DNA from: Amorphophallus konjac
Lineage: Eukaryota > Streptophyta > Magnoliopsida > Alismatales > Araceae
Assembly (NCBI GenBank): GCA_022559845.1
Contig: CM040117.1
Span: 15,400,856-15,464,855, forward strand
DNA: 64,000 nucleotides
Reading direction: 5' to 3'
In this document: piece after piece, positions 1 to 10,578 of the stretch
Layout: each line of letters opens with the position of its first letter
How positions within the stretch are numbered: position 1 is the first letter of the stretch
Notes under the pieces: generated by a model
What the model was told of the DNA's origin: nothing
The model's database searches: none
The model's input: the letters and a program-made list of their open reading frames with translations, nothing else
Position numbers and translations under genes: made by a program

Positions 1-289
1 TGTAAGTCTATTTGTCACCGATATCATCTATTTGTTAGTCTTATCTATCTATTTGTCACCCTTAATAGCCATTTGTCATCCTTGCTGGCCATTTGTCTGC
101 CTTACAAGTCTATTTGTCATCGATATCATCTATTTGTTAGCCTTGTCTATCTATTTGTCATTGGTATCACCTAATTGTCACCCTTATTTGATAGTTGTCT
201 GTTTTATGTTTCTATTTGTCACCCCTATCAGATATTTATCACCCTTATGTATCTATTTGTCACCCCCTATCAGATATTTGTCACCCTTG
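1..289. repeat. TATTTGTCACC minisatellite, left part
   Basis: The stretch is built from variants of CTATTTGTCACCCTT spaced roughly every 20 bases. A higher-order period of 102 bases is visible (positions 5 and 107 start near-identical blocks containing GATATCATCTATTTG). A shorter duplicated block containing CTATCAGATATTT lies at 212-289. The same motif resumes at 2737 after the inserted LTR, so both parts were one array. The short open frames across it come from the repeat and are not evidence of a gene. Confidence 0.8.
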
Positions 290-2736
290 TGTAATATCCT
301 GGACCCTTTGGATCCGTCTTCTTGGGTCTTGGATCTATTTTCTCGGAGATTTTGTTCTCATTTTGCCCGGGGTTATCTTTCGGACATCTTTCGGGTTCGG
401 ATCCGTGCATTTCGAATCAATTTCGGAGGTTTCGGAACATGTTCTGCGGTTTCCCATGTTTTTCCCTGACGGGACCTACGGAACCCCGTAGCGGGTGAAC
501 CGGGCCATTCACCTACTCAGGAATGGTACCACAGCGATCAGCGCGTTCCAACGATGGCGGCGGTATATTTTTCTATTTTTTGGTATTTTCTGGAATTTCT
601 AAATTTTCTATACAAACCCCTATTTTCTTTTTCTTTTTCCTTTTCTTCTTCTTTCTTCCTCTTCCTTCTTCCTCCCGTGAGCGACCACCCCCTTCCTCTC
701 TCTCTTCGTCCGGTGTGACCGCGACGGTGCCCCTCCCCGGCTGGAGACGGCAGTGAGGTGACGGCGTGGCGGCTGCGAGGCGATCGTGGCGGCGTGTGGC
801 TCGTGGGATTTCGTGAAGGAACGAGGGTTCTAAAAGCTTCTTCTTCGCGTTCGGCGGCGTTTCAGCAGAGCTCGTGCTCCATTGAGGTAGGGAGACGGAT
901 TCCCATGCTCATCCCGTCGTCCCCCGTGATTTGTAGGCCGAGGAGAGGTCAAGAGGGGCGTTTTTGAGCCGGGTAGGGCAAAATCCATGTTTTGGGGGTT
1001 GTGTGCCGATCTACCATTTCGTCACGTTTCGGACCGATTCGAGGGCGTAGATGCATGCTAGGGGCTATAGGGGATCTTCCCCCTTGTTTTCTCCCTCATT
1101 CGTGGATGATCGGGGCGTGGAACGAGTTTTTGGGTTTGTTCCCGCTGGCCCGTTCTCGAGACAATTTGGCGGTCCTTCCAGAGACCGCTAGAGCCTTTGG
1201 CGGCCCAGGGTAGGTGTGCCAGAGCCTGTGGCGGCCCAAGGTGGGTGCGCCACAGGGCATTATTTTGTCGGCCGGTCCCCATGCCTTCTGGCGGCTGCAC
1301 GATAAACCGCCAGAAGATCTGGCTGCCGAGGGTCAGACCGCCAGAGGGCGAGTTGACCGTTGATTTCCGACTGTTGGTTTTCGACCGTTGGGAGTTTTTG
1401 GGGTGTGGCGATCGAAGGTACTCCCGCCTCATCCTTGTGGCGAACCGAGGTAGGACCGCCATTTCTTTTGCAACCCAGGGTGAGGCGGCCCATTGTTGGA
1501 CCGCTACAGTCCCTGTGGCGGCCCAATTCTGGACCGCCAGACTCTGTGGCGGCCCAAAGGTGGACCGCCAGAGATCTATGTCTGGCCGGAGTTATGTTTT
1601 GCCGATTCGAGTCCTGGGTGAGTGGATCTCGATCCGCGTGCTGACCCATGGTTTGACTGGTGCTGGGCATCATGTGGGGGCCACATGTAGGGCGCTGTGA
1701 GATCCCGAGAGTTGGTGTTCTCGGCTCGTGTCACCGTGAGTCGATGTCGGTACGAGGAGCGGCCCTTGTACTTTATCCGGTTTAGACGTCATTTTCTGTT
1801 GACTAGAGAGTCTACTCCTTCAGTGACCCTCCACTAGTCGTAGCCTTCCGACACGCAAGTGGTCCCACCAGGGAGTGGTGGCGAGGCTACCCCGAGAGAC
1901 GGTTTTTAGACTGGTTTTCGTTGAACCCCACGTCTTACAGCCAGAGTCCGGCTGAAGGGAAAACCAGTCAGAGGGCCAGACCAGGGATGCGCGATCTGTG
2001 TGTGCACACGTGGTTGGGGACGGTTGGACCCGCGCTGACGAGCGCGACCCCAACTAGTCACTTGTTATGTGGTTACTAGTACGGTGTCCCCGTTCCACCA
2101 GGGGTCGAGGGGGACACCCGAGGCGCGGTTTAAGTCGTCAGTGGACGCATCCGACCTTGCTTCTAGTGGGTTGGTACTCCTGTCTTTATCTAGTCGTGAC
2201 TCTTGGGTTTTCTTTAGATTTTGACGAGTTGTCTCGATTTTTGTGCCGTGTTCGGTACTAGCTGTCGTAGTAGCTTGTAGTTACTTTCCGCGCAGTTTCT
2301 AGGTTTGCGAGGTGGGGACCGGATGATCCCTACTGAGCCTTGTGTTTTGAGGCTCATTCCCTGCGTGTTTTCACCGTGTTTCAGGTGAGACGAGGCTTCA
2401 GGGGAGCGCTTCGGATGCTCCACGTGGTTCAGGTGCCCAGGGTTAGTTGCCAGTTCCGGGGTATGTCCCACGTAGTTGTACTTTTCTCTTTGGACTGTAC
2501 TAGTTGTGGACTACTGTCTTTTTAGACTGCTGTTATTTTGTGGACAATGTAATTTAATTAATGTTATTTATTATTTCTTGTTTAATTCAATTAATCTGCG
2601 TAGCTCTGTAATTATTTTAGATTCTTGTGTTTCTCCACACCATCCTTTCAACCCTTCCGAGTCTTCGGGCTCGTGGGTGGCGGTTCGAGATTCGGGTTAT
2701 CGGGCCTTCCCGGTGTTCTGATCTCGAGTCGTTACA
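290..2736 (+). mobile_element. Solo LTR, Ty3-gypsy type, 2.45 kb
   Basis: The segment opens with TGTAATATCC and closes with GTCGTTACA, the TG...CA ends usual for LTRs. CTTG occurs directly on both sides (286-289 and 2737-2740), and the flanking minisatellite continues past it, so this is a clean insertion reduced to one LTR. Blocks near 2000-2160, 2320-2400 and 2640-2736 match the second solo LTR at 41584-42928 in order and strand (CTACTGAG..., AAGTCGTCAGTGGACGC, GTCGTTACA end). Positions 1190-1570 hold repeated GGCGGCCCA and its partner TGGACCGCCA. No gag or pol is present. The assignment to gypsy rests on end sequence and architecture only. Confidence 0.75.
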
Positions 2737-2800
2737 CTTGTCTATCCATTTGTCACCCATGTCAACTTGTCTACCTTGAAGTGAAACTTCCCTGCTGAAC
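2737..2800. repeat. TATTTGTCACC minisatellite, right part
   Basis: CTTGTCTATCCATTTGTCACCC and similar units resume directly after the solo LTR, showing that the LTR landed inside the array that begins at position 1. Confidence 0.7.
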
Positions 2801-4762
2801 TAATTATATGAACATACGAAAGATGAATCACAAAAATAAAAAATGATAATTAATAAATATAACAGTATAATAATAATAAAATAATTATGAAAATGACAAA
2901 AAATCATAAAAATGATAATTAATAAATGATACAGTATAAAAAATTGTGAAAATGATATAAAAATATCATAAAGGATAAGAAATTCATAAAAATACCCCCA
3001 TTAAAAGATTTAACAGTGAGTCGTCTGGATTCCTTCCCTTTGACCCCGAGTAAGGGAAAATACCAAAGTGCCCTCGTAAGGCGTGCTTGGCTTCTTTAAA
3101 GCCATAGCGCGACTTCGCACCGGGCCGATAATTAACTGGATTTGACTCGTTTAGTCGAGATTTAACCGATCTTCTTCATTTCCTCATATATTGAACTTGC
3201 CGTGCCCCGACATACATATGCTCCGATCTTACCGAAACATTTATGATGATTTTCAACCCGGATACTCGTCCGAACATATAATGGTCAATACACGACCAAT
3301 ATGACCCCGAATAATTTCTTGGACCCTAATAAAGGGGATCTCAATGCTTTTCACCCATCCCTCTCTTATTTCGTGAAGATTGATTTCTAGGCCATGAGGC
3401 TCCATATCTTGGCGATTAATCAAAGGTTTTCCCCTCTCCGAGGGGATGTAATTAACGTCGTGACCTTTACGGGCAGGTCTCTAGTCCCGACCTGATACAC
3501 ATGATCGTCTGGTTGGTCAGACGGAGCGCATCACAGGCGTCGGACCACTCTAGTCTTGAAGCCCGAACACATTGTCACTCTGGTGACTGGCACGCCCTCG
3601 CACTAAATAAAATGATAAATGATAAAAAGATATCACGAATTAATAATAAAAAAAATTTAGTACGTCCACAGTTGTCATAGTGCATATGCCCGACCATATA
3701 CATATGTGACATCAATTACATATGTGAGATCAATTATATGGTTCCAATGGCTGTGCATGTATTATTCCGTTCAGAGTCTACCCAAGCTAATAGGACTGTC
3801 CAAACGGGAGTGATGCAAATTTTTTCGAGCTCTTATAAATATTAGACCAAAGTATGACCCACACCTGAATTTTGCAAAGCCATCAGAATTTAATTTATCA
3901 TGGACGTACATGTATGACTAGTGGCGTTGGAATATTTATATGTATAAAAATATGTCTATTTATTATTAGGGTATATTTATTTCAAGTCATATCGTTGATA
4001 TATATAGTTTACATTCTAAAGTGAGACTTAAAATCTATGCAATCTCAATTTTATAGTTAAAAGGGAGGGGAGTGGGCTTGGCATTCAGAGCAAAAGTGAG
4101 GGGTATTTTTTGTCATTTAATCACCCCATCACAGCTATCCCTTGGGTGGTTAACAAAGCACGTGGAATAGGCCCTTAACAAAGCATGTGGAATTGGCCCT
4201 AGTTTCGAACGAATTCAACTTAGAATGAAGTATGTGTTATCAAATCAAAAGTAGGTTTTTACAAAGATATCTTACCCCACTTTAAACCCGAGTAGTCTAT
4301 CCTAACCCGTTATCAAAGGGCCCTGAAAGAACTTGTTTAAATCCTACTCCCATGCTTTAATCTGTAGAAGGTCATTTAAATATCCTCTAGCTAGATTGTT
4401 AGCATAGAGTTATCTTTGGATAAATATGATATCATCTAGTACTTCTTTTTCTATCAAGAAACTTAATATGTCTCCTTCCAGAGAGATCCATTTTAAATTG
4501 TTTGTAACACAGTGTATTCTTCTAGCCGAAGAAATGAATAACTCAATATTCGGATATTCTCCTTGAGCTCAGCTACCATAAAGAAGGTAAAGATTCTAGA
4601 GGGGATATGAGGAGGAGAGAAATAATATTTTTAATATATATTTTATTTTTATTAAAATTTATAATTTAAATTATTATATTTAATATAAAAATAAATTTTA
4701 ATAAATTTTATACAATATTTATTTATATTTTTAAAAATTATGTGATATAATAGACATGTCAA
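2801..4762. other. Gene-free AT-rich and LTR-like debris
   Basis: No coding region is supported. Positions 2815-3000 and 3605-3660 are AT-rich with repeated AATGATAATTAATAAA. Positions 3000-3605 are GC-richer, and on the minus strand contain GAGGGCACTTTGGTATTTTC, a phrase common in LTR leader regions, so an old reversed LTR is possible. A 25-bp unit beginning TTAACAAAGCA is duplicated in tandem at 4150-4174 and 4175-4199 with two or three differences. Positions 4620-4745 are almost pure A and T. Confidence 0.4.
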
Positions 4763-4996
4763 TTAGAGCTGTCAATGAGTCAGGCCGGCTCGATAAGCCT
4801 ATCGGCTTGGCTTCATTCTGGGTTAGGCCGCCAGGCCCTTTTTGGGTCGTGAGCCCTTAATTGGGCCAATGTGATCTAATAGACCTGTCAATTAGGGGCG
4901 TCAATGGGTCAAGTTGGCCCGATAGGCCTGCACCTTGGCTTCATTCTGGGTCAGGCAGCTAGGCTCCTTTTGGCCTGCGGGCCCTTAGTTTAGCTT
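4741..4996. repeat. Tandem duplication of the left element end, period 129 bp
   Basis: TGTGATATAATAGACATGTCAA at 4741 recurs as a near copy at 4870. Both copies go on through TGTCAATGxGTCA, CGATA and GGCTTCATTCTGGGT. The left terminus of the hAT-like element is therefore present twice in tandem. Confidence 0.7.
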
Positions 4997-5009
4997 TAAA
5001 ATTCAGCAT

Positions 5010-6830
5010 AACTAGGTTCTCCGAGATTTTTCAGCGGAAACAATCGGGAACGTGAACAGTCGGCTAGTACGCCTCAAGTAAGAAATATAACCAGAGCGCT
5101 AACACATTCACACATAAGAAATGAATACACAATATTTGAACAAAATCTTTGCTTTATTTAAACAATAATCAAAAGTACATAAGGTTGACTCTTTGACTAA
5201 CTAGACTCAATAAAATGAAAAATTAAATAGCGATTCTTGACTATCAATTAATGATAATCTAAGGCTTCGCTCCTTCTTTAATCACTCTCGGATCTATCAT
5301 TTGAATAATCTTAATTCGATCCGCTAGAATTTCCTGAAAAAGATTGGAAAAGTAGGGAATGAGCACACATGCCCAGTAGGTATCTTCGTATCAACATGAA
5401 GACAATGTTTAAGTAATTAACATTTTAGCTCTAGAGTATAAGATAAGTCATGAAAATACGATGAAACACATGAATAAACTAAAGTAACACAAATAACAAG
5501 ATAAGATCAAGGTGAGATATGAGAATTCATGTAGACTTGGAAATATGATTAAGCAAGAATATAACATGAATGTAATTTGTCCTTTCATGAACAAGAATGT
5601 ACTTTTTCATAAGCATAAAGATTATGCACTAGAAAGTCATGTAACAAGAATGTACTAGCAAGCATGTAATTTCACAAGATTACCTCGTGAGAATTTGTGG
5701 ATTTCACCCGTTTATAAAAAAAGTACTCCCGGCGCAATGCGACGTCAGTGTTCATGATACCCCATGGTTTATAGTATGTTTCCGGCTATCTGTCGAGGGG
5801 ACTAGAGTGGAGCCCTTGGACACTGTCCGTGCCCGCTCTTGCATCTTCAAGTTATAAATCAAGCTACTTCCATGAGAAATATAAGTAATGCAAGCCGATA
5901 ATAAACAATTCAAATTATAGTTCATGATAACAACGTCAAGGTAAGAATGCACCAAATAAGAATATGAGAGTTCGAGGTTGATTTAGAACGAGGTTATGCC
6001 ATGGAGAAAAATTCGACAGCATAACGGCACATTATTTACTTTCTATAAGTTATTAATATCTTATTTGACAAGTGTTAAGTTCCAAGCAATCATCAGACTA
6101 TCTAGGAACTTATAAAACCCAACCCAAAGGTCAAACCTCGGGTTAGACAGGGTCAGGGACCAAGCTGTCGTTTGCTGGACCGTTTGAGAACTCATGCGGT
6201 CAGATCCGGACCGTTAAGGAGATCCATGCGGTCAGGTAAGGACCGTTTAATGACTGAGTTGATGAAACAATGAATTGGAACCATGCGGTCTAGGCAGGGC
6301 CGCTAGGCATCCTTGGCGGTCAGGTAAATGGCCGCTACCAGACTTTGGCAGTCGTCCAAAGGGCCGCTAAGGTCCAGAACACATAGAACACCGGCAAAGT
6401 GGTTTCTAGATAGTTGGGTTTTGATGGGTACAACCAGCTCGTCGTCCTAGTGGGAATCCTAAGCTCGCAGAGTCTTATGGAGGTCTTGAAACAAGATCAC
6501 CTAGTCCAGTGGAAGGAATATCCAACGGAGAGGATCACAAGTCCAAGATTGTGTGCTTAAGTGCAAAGTGTATCTAATGACATCGTACCGAAATACATGT
6601 TATGTACATAAGAAAATGACTCATAGATAAGAAGAACTTGTAAACATCGATCAACCAATAGTGAAACAAGTTCCTCTGTCACTTTGAAATATGTATTTAA
6701 TTCAAGAATATATTATTTTGGCATAAAAATAGCTTATATTAAAAATAACGGCTAAGTGCATGAAACTATGAAACATATCCAGGTTTATGACTACAGTGCT
6801 TGAAACAAGAATAGAGTCTAATTATCTAGG
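5010..6830 (-). repeat. Left arm of a long inverted repeat, LTR-like
   Basis: This arm is the imperfect reverse complement of 18335-19805. Clear paired blocks are 5205-5300 with 19500-19620, 5750-5960 with 18855-19065, 6120-6240 with 18560-18690, and 6730-6825 with 18345-18440. Read on the minus strand it has an LTR-like layout: GCGGTC repeats, a CTACTGGGCAT...CTCATTCC block like the CTACTGAG...CTCACCC block of the solo LTRs, and an AATAAAG near its end. The arm is longer than its partner because 6250-6560 has no clear counterpart. Confidence 0.75.
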
Positions 6831-7928
6831 CTTAGCATATGATAAATATAGCTAATCTGCATTATGTTTCGGGTTAACATGTTGTGTAGTGGACAGCGGA
6901 TCTAGAGGGGAGGGGTGAATAGATCTGCCCCTCTTTTCGCAATGGAACCCTCTAAATAGCTAGATAGAACAAATCGCAGCGGAATATAACTAGCTAAATG
7001 AAGGACACAACGATTTGCTTAGCAAGATGATTACTATTATATCGATTAGAACTTAAGCATGCATCTAGAACGAAATAATCACACAAACAAACCACAACAC
7101 ACGAGATTTTAAGGTGGATCGGACTGAATCCCCAGTCCTACGTCCACCCCTCACCAAATCCGGTGAGGCTCCACTAGTGCCACGCACTGAACCGCAAATC
7201 GGAAAGACCACCGATTGCCTTCCTACTAACCGCCGGTAGGGACGTCAACACCGCAGATCGGACAACTTCCGATTGCCTTCCTACTAACCACCGGTAGGGA
7301 CGATCTTCAGTTCCAAATGTTTGAATGAAATGGAAAAGAACAATTATGAAAATACTCAAACAAGATATGAAATATGTTCAAAGAGAAAAGATCTTGTCTG
7401 AGTTTGCTGGAGCTTGAATCTGATGCTTCACTTGGCTTGGAGTTGATCTCCTCTTGAAGTAGCTTGAATCACTTGGAGATATGATGAAGAACTTCTTCCC
7501 GGAGTACTGTTCACAGCTACAGTACTCGAACTCCTCTCCCTTGAACACACCCTTGCAGCCTCCTTTGATCTCCCTTATTAGCCTTTCTTACTTCTACTCT
7601 TCATTGGAGGTTGCTGGATTGAGATATGAACTTGAATCACCTTGAGTTGATGGAGAGAGTGTTGGATGTAGCTTTGATCTTCCTTTTGATCCTCTTGAGT
7701 TGATGAAGAGGAAGAAGGATGCAGTTTAGATCACCTTTGAACCCCTTGATTGCTTCTTCTTCCTTGGAGGTTGAGATGGCTTCAGATCTGGACTTGAATG
7801 CCTTGAAATGGATGAAGAACTCCTTCCCGAAACACTGTTCACGGAGGTGCTACAGTGCCTCGAAAATGGCCTCCCTTGATCTCTCTTGAAGCCTTGAAGC
7901 ATTAGGGTTTCTAACCCCTCAAGTGTTG

Positions 7929-7938
7929 GTTTTATAGA
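7929..7938 (-). promoter_or_regulatory. TATA box of copia family 1 LTR
   Basis: The minus strand reads TCTATAAAAC, a good plant TATA box, 138 bp downstream of the nearest palindrome. The same sequence is at 16994-17003 in the other LTR. Transcription from the right-hand LTR would produce the element RNA. Confidence 0.65.
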
Positions 7939-8075
7939 CCTTGAATGGTCCATAGACACCCTCCATACCAGATCCATAAATCATGGAAGATTAGGTAAGG
8001 TTTGATTAAACAAATCCATGGAAAGGGGCTGGCCACGAGGTGGAATTCGAAGTCAAACAAGGCTGCATCGGGGCT

Positions 8076-8255
8076 GGCGGTCGACCTGCAGCTCCTGGCG
8101 GTCGACCGCTACTGTGAAACCTGCAAACGGGCGGTCCCTGGGATTTTCGGTCGACCGCCACTGGCTGGCGGTCGACCGGTAGCTGAACCAACTTCGAGCT
8201 GGGATTCCCTGGCTGGGGCGGTCGACCGCCCCTGTGCTGGCGGTCGACCGCCAGC
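8076..8255. promoter_or_regulatory. Cluster of GGCGGTCGACCGCC palindromes in U3
   Basis: Six copies centred on GTCGAC lie at 8076, 8097, 8148, 8167, 8215-8232 and 8236-8255. The last two are perfect palindromes of 18 and 20 bases (GGGGCGGTCGACCGCCCC and a GCTGG...CCAGC form). The partner LTR has five copies at 17141-17299. They stand just upstream of the LTR TATA box. Clustered palindromes near the LTR promoter are a known trait of Sireviruses; a role as enhancer or binding array is inference. Confidence 0.75.
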
Positions 8256-8729
8256 TGGGCAGAACCCGAGCTTGCCCGGGTCGGTCCGTTAAGTCTTGAA
8301 CTCCGTCGTTCAACTCCATTAGCAGCATGTGCATGTTTGTGGCATCACCCTTGATAGTCTAGAAGCTATCAACTGAGTCTTTAACCTTAGATTCTCTTGG
8401 CTATACTTCTTTGTGCATTGACCTTGGATGAGTGACGAGTCGAATATGAAATGTCGACTTTTGCTTGTAAGAGAGATGAGATTTGCATCCTTGCTTGGGC
8501 GCGATCAATGAGCTTTCACTTTGGTCATTGCCACTTGATTCCTTATCCATTCATTTGCATATCTGTCATGAATAAAAACATCACGTATGTCAATCACATG
8601 AGAGTGGAAGATATCAATGACTAATAGTGTTTAGCCATTATCAAAACCAAGAAACTCATATGACTATGGAATGATGTCGAATGACCCAAGTGACCACAGA
8701 ATGACTCAAATGACCTCATGGACACAACA

Positions 8730-8743
8730 TTCTCCCCCTTTTT
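8730..8743 (-). other. Polypurine tract of copia family 1
   Basis: On the minus strand AAAAAGGGGGAGAA directly precedes the 3' LTR, the expected primer site for plus-strand DNA synthesis. Confidence 0.85.
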
Positions 8744-10578
8744 GATGATGGCAACACTGTGAGTCATTATGTGATAGAAATGTCTAAAATGGCACAAGTT
8801 ATAACAAATGCAACATATGCAGCTCAAGATCCATGATAGTAATAGCATGATATGAGTGCTATGCAATTATGCAAACCTCATCACATACACATATGAGATG
8901 CAAAGTGAACAATGGATTCTCCCCTTGGACTCTCCCCGTACACCATTCACACATCCCCCATGACAACTCACAAAGCACATAAGCTCTCCCCTTTGACAAT
9001 GCGATAACGCATATAGCTCTTACAAAGGACTCACACAAAGAATTCTCCCCCTTTGCCAACAGCAAAAAAGGAGTGATAATAGTAAAATGTCTGTGAGACC
9101 ATAGCTGAAAGGAGTGGAGAGCAAGCCATTATATGCAAAACTGAAGCATGCCGTGAGCAACATATATGGTTCAAAGCTAATGAAATCTGAGATCATCAAC
9201 AGAGTTCGAAAAGTAGCTACATCCAAGATTTAATAGAAATGAACCAAAGGTGCATATCATGGCAGTGTTTAACCTTCCCTTGTCTTATATATCCATATTC
9301 AATAACGACAAAGGCAATAACACAAAAGCATGTATTGAGGCTAAACAATCATGACTAAAGCATGGAATTTGTAGGAATTCAACAAGTTTGATTATCAATA
9401 TCATTTGCATTTGAAGGCACAAGACTCATATTTTACGAGCAATCAAGTCTAGTACATGCCTCCAAGCCGTAAGAATACACGTTGTTTAGACGCCAGTATT
9501 CCTAGGAATTTGGTAAGACTGACTGTCATGCTTCAAGATTAACATAGATAGCAAAGTCACGTCATAACGTATCCTGTCTCAATTCTTTGATGAGGGGATA
9601 TATTTCTCAGCAATTATGCCATTGCTCTGCCTAGAGTCCAAAAGTTTTAAGACAGAGATAACAGGGGCACATCATGACATATGCATTTGTCACTTGATTT
9701 GATGACATGACATGTTTCTCCGTGCAACAATATCATTGCTCTGTCAAATTGATTTTCAAGAATTCCAGCTCATCAAGATGTTTAAAAACAATACTAAGCC
9801 TGAGTGTATCACCAAGATGGTCATGAACTTTAAATTTTCAGATATCAGGATAGTCATTCAAAGCACAATATGTAATCTCTAGTTAAGGTCTATTAAAACC
9901 ACAAAACATAGATGATTGCATAACAGATATTTCAGAACGTCAAGGAAATCATTAAATCTGAATCATTTTCATTGAATGGACAATCATTAGGGCATATAAT
10001 AGAAAGCTCTTACACCATATGTCCATCTGTCTCATGAACTCAAACCAGACTGTAAGTCACTGAAGTGCAGTTTGCAAGAGGTTAAGAGAATCAACAAAAC
10101 TCCCCCTAAGGATATGCAATGGATACGCGAAGGGGTTATGTTTGGAATCAAGTGGAATGGCAAAGGAGGTTGACCTAGTCACTCATGAAGGTAGCAGAAA
10201 TGAAATGTATGACCCAACGCATGGTTGTACACTTATTAAATGCCACAGAATGAATATGCATGAATGTTGCACAAGGACAACTCCCCCTTACTATATGGCC
10301 TATATGCGACATTGACACATGGTACTTGGCGGAGGTGAAACCTCACGCATATTGAGTGCTTCGAGACAAGCATAACCTGCCCTTCCATACATCAACATTT
10401 GATATACCATGGCCATGCAAGAATGATGCGACACAAACCATGCAATGCATTGGGAACATAGATTCAACTTGATTATGCAACTACATGCAATGCGACACCA
10501 TATGCAAAAAGACATATTGACATATAAACAATGCATGAATACCAACATGCAAAACACACAACTAATTGAACATGATCA
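8744..10578 (-). other. Non-coding 3' tail of copia family 1 with extra polypurine tracts
   Basis: No supported coding region lies between the RNase H end and the 3' LTR. On the minus strand, purine tracts resembling the functional one recur at about 8917-8928, 8983-8995, 9043-9055, 10097-10108 and 10279-10290 (forms of AAAGGGGAGA or AGGGGGAGTT). Repeated polypurine-like tracts are described for Sireviruses. Unlike family 2, no extra ORF is recognisable here. Confidence 0.6.

Larger units (their letters stand above)
6880..8729 (-). repeat. 3' LTR of copia family 1
   Basis: In plus orientation it runs TGTTGTGTAG to ...GACACAACA, 1850 bp, with TSD TAACA on its left. On the minus strand it carries the palindrome cluster at 8076-8255 and a TATA-like TCTATAAAAC at 7929-7938. 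It has 21 bp more than the other LTR because of one extra repeat step at the palindromes (8076-8096). Confidence 0.93.

Noticed and set aside
3000..3605. Endogenous pararetrovirus remnant
   Set aside because: No movement protein, coat protein or RT motif was found; all RT motifs in the window are Ty1-copia type.
5752..5955. 67-codon frame conserved with 18859-19059
   Set aside because: Conservation follows from the two inverted arms being duplicates; no independent sign of coding.
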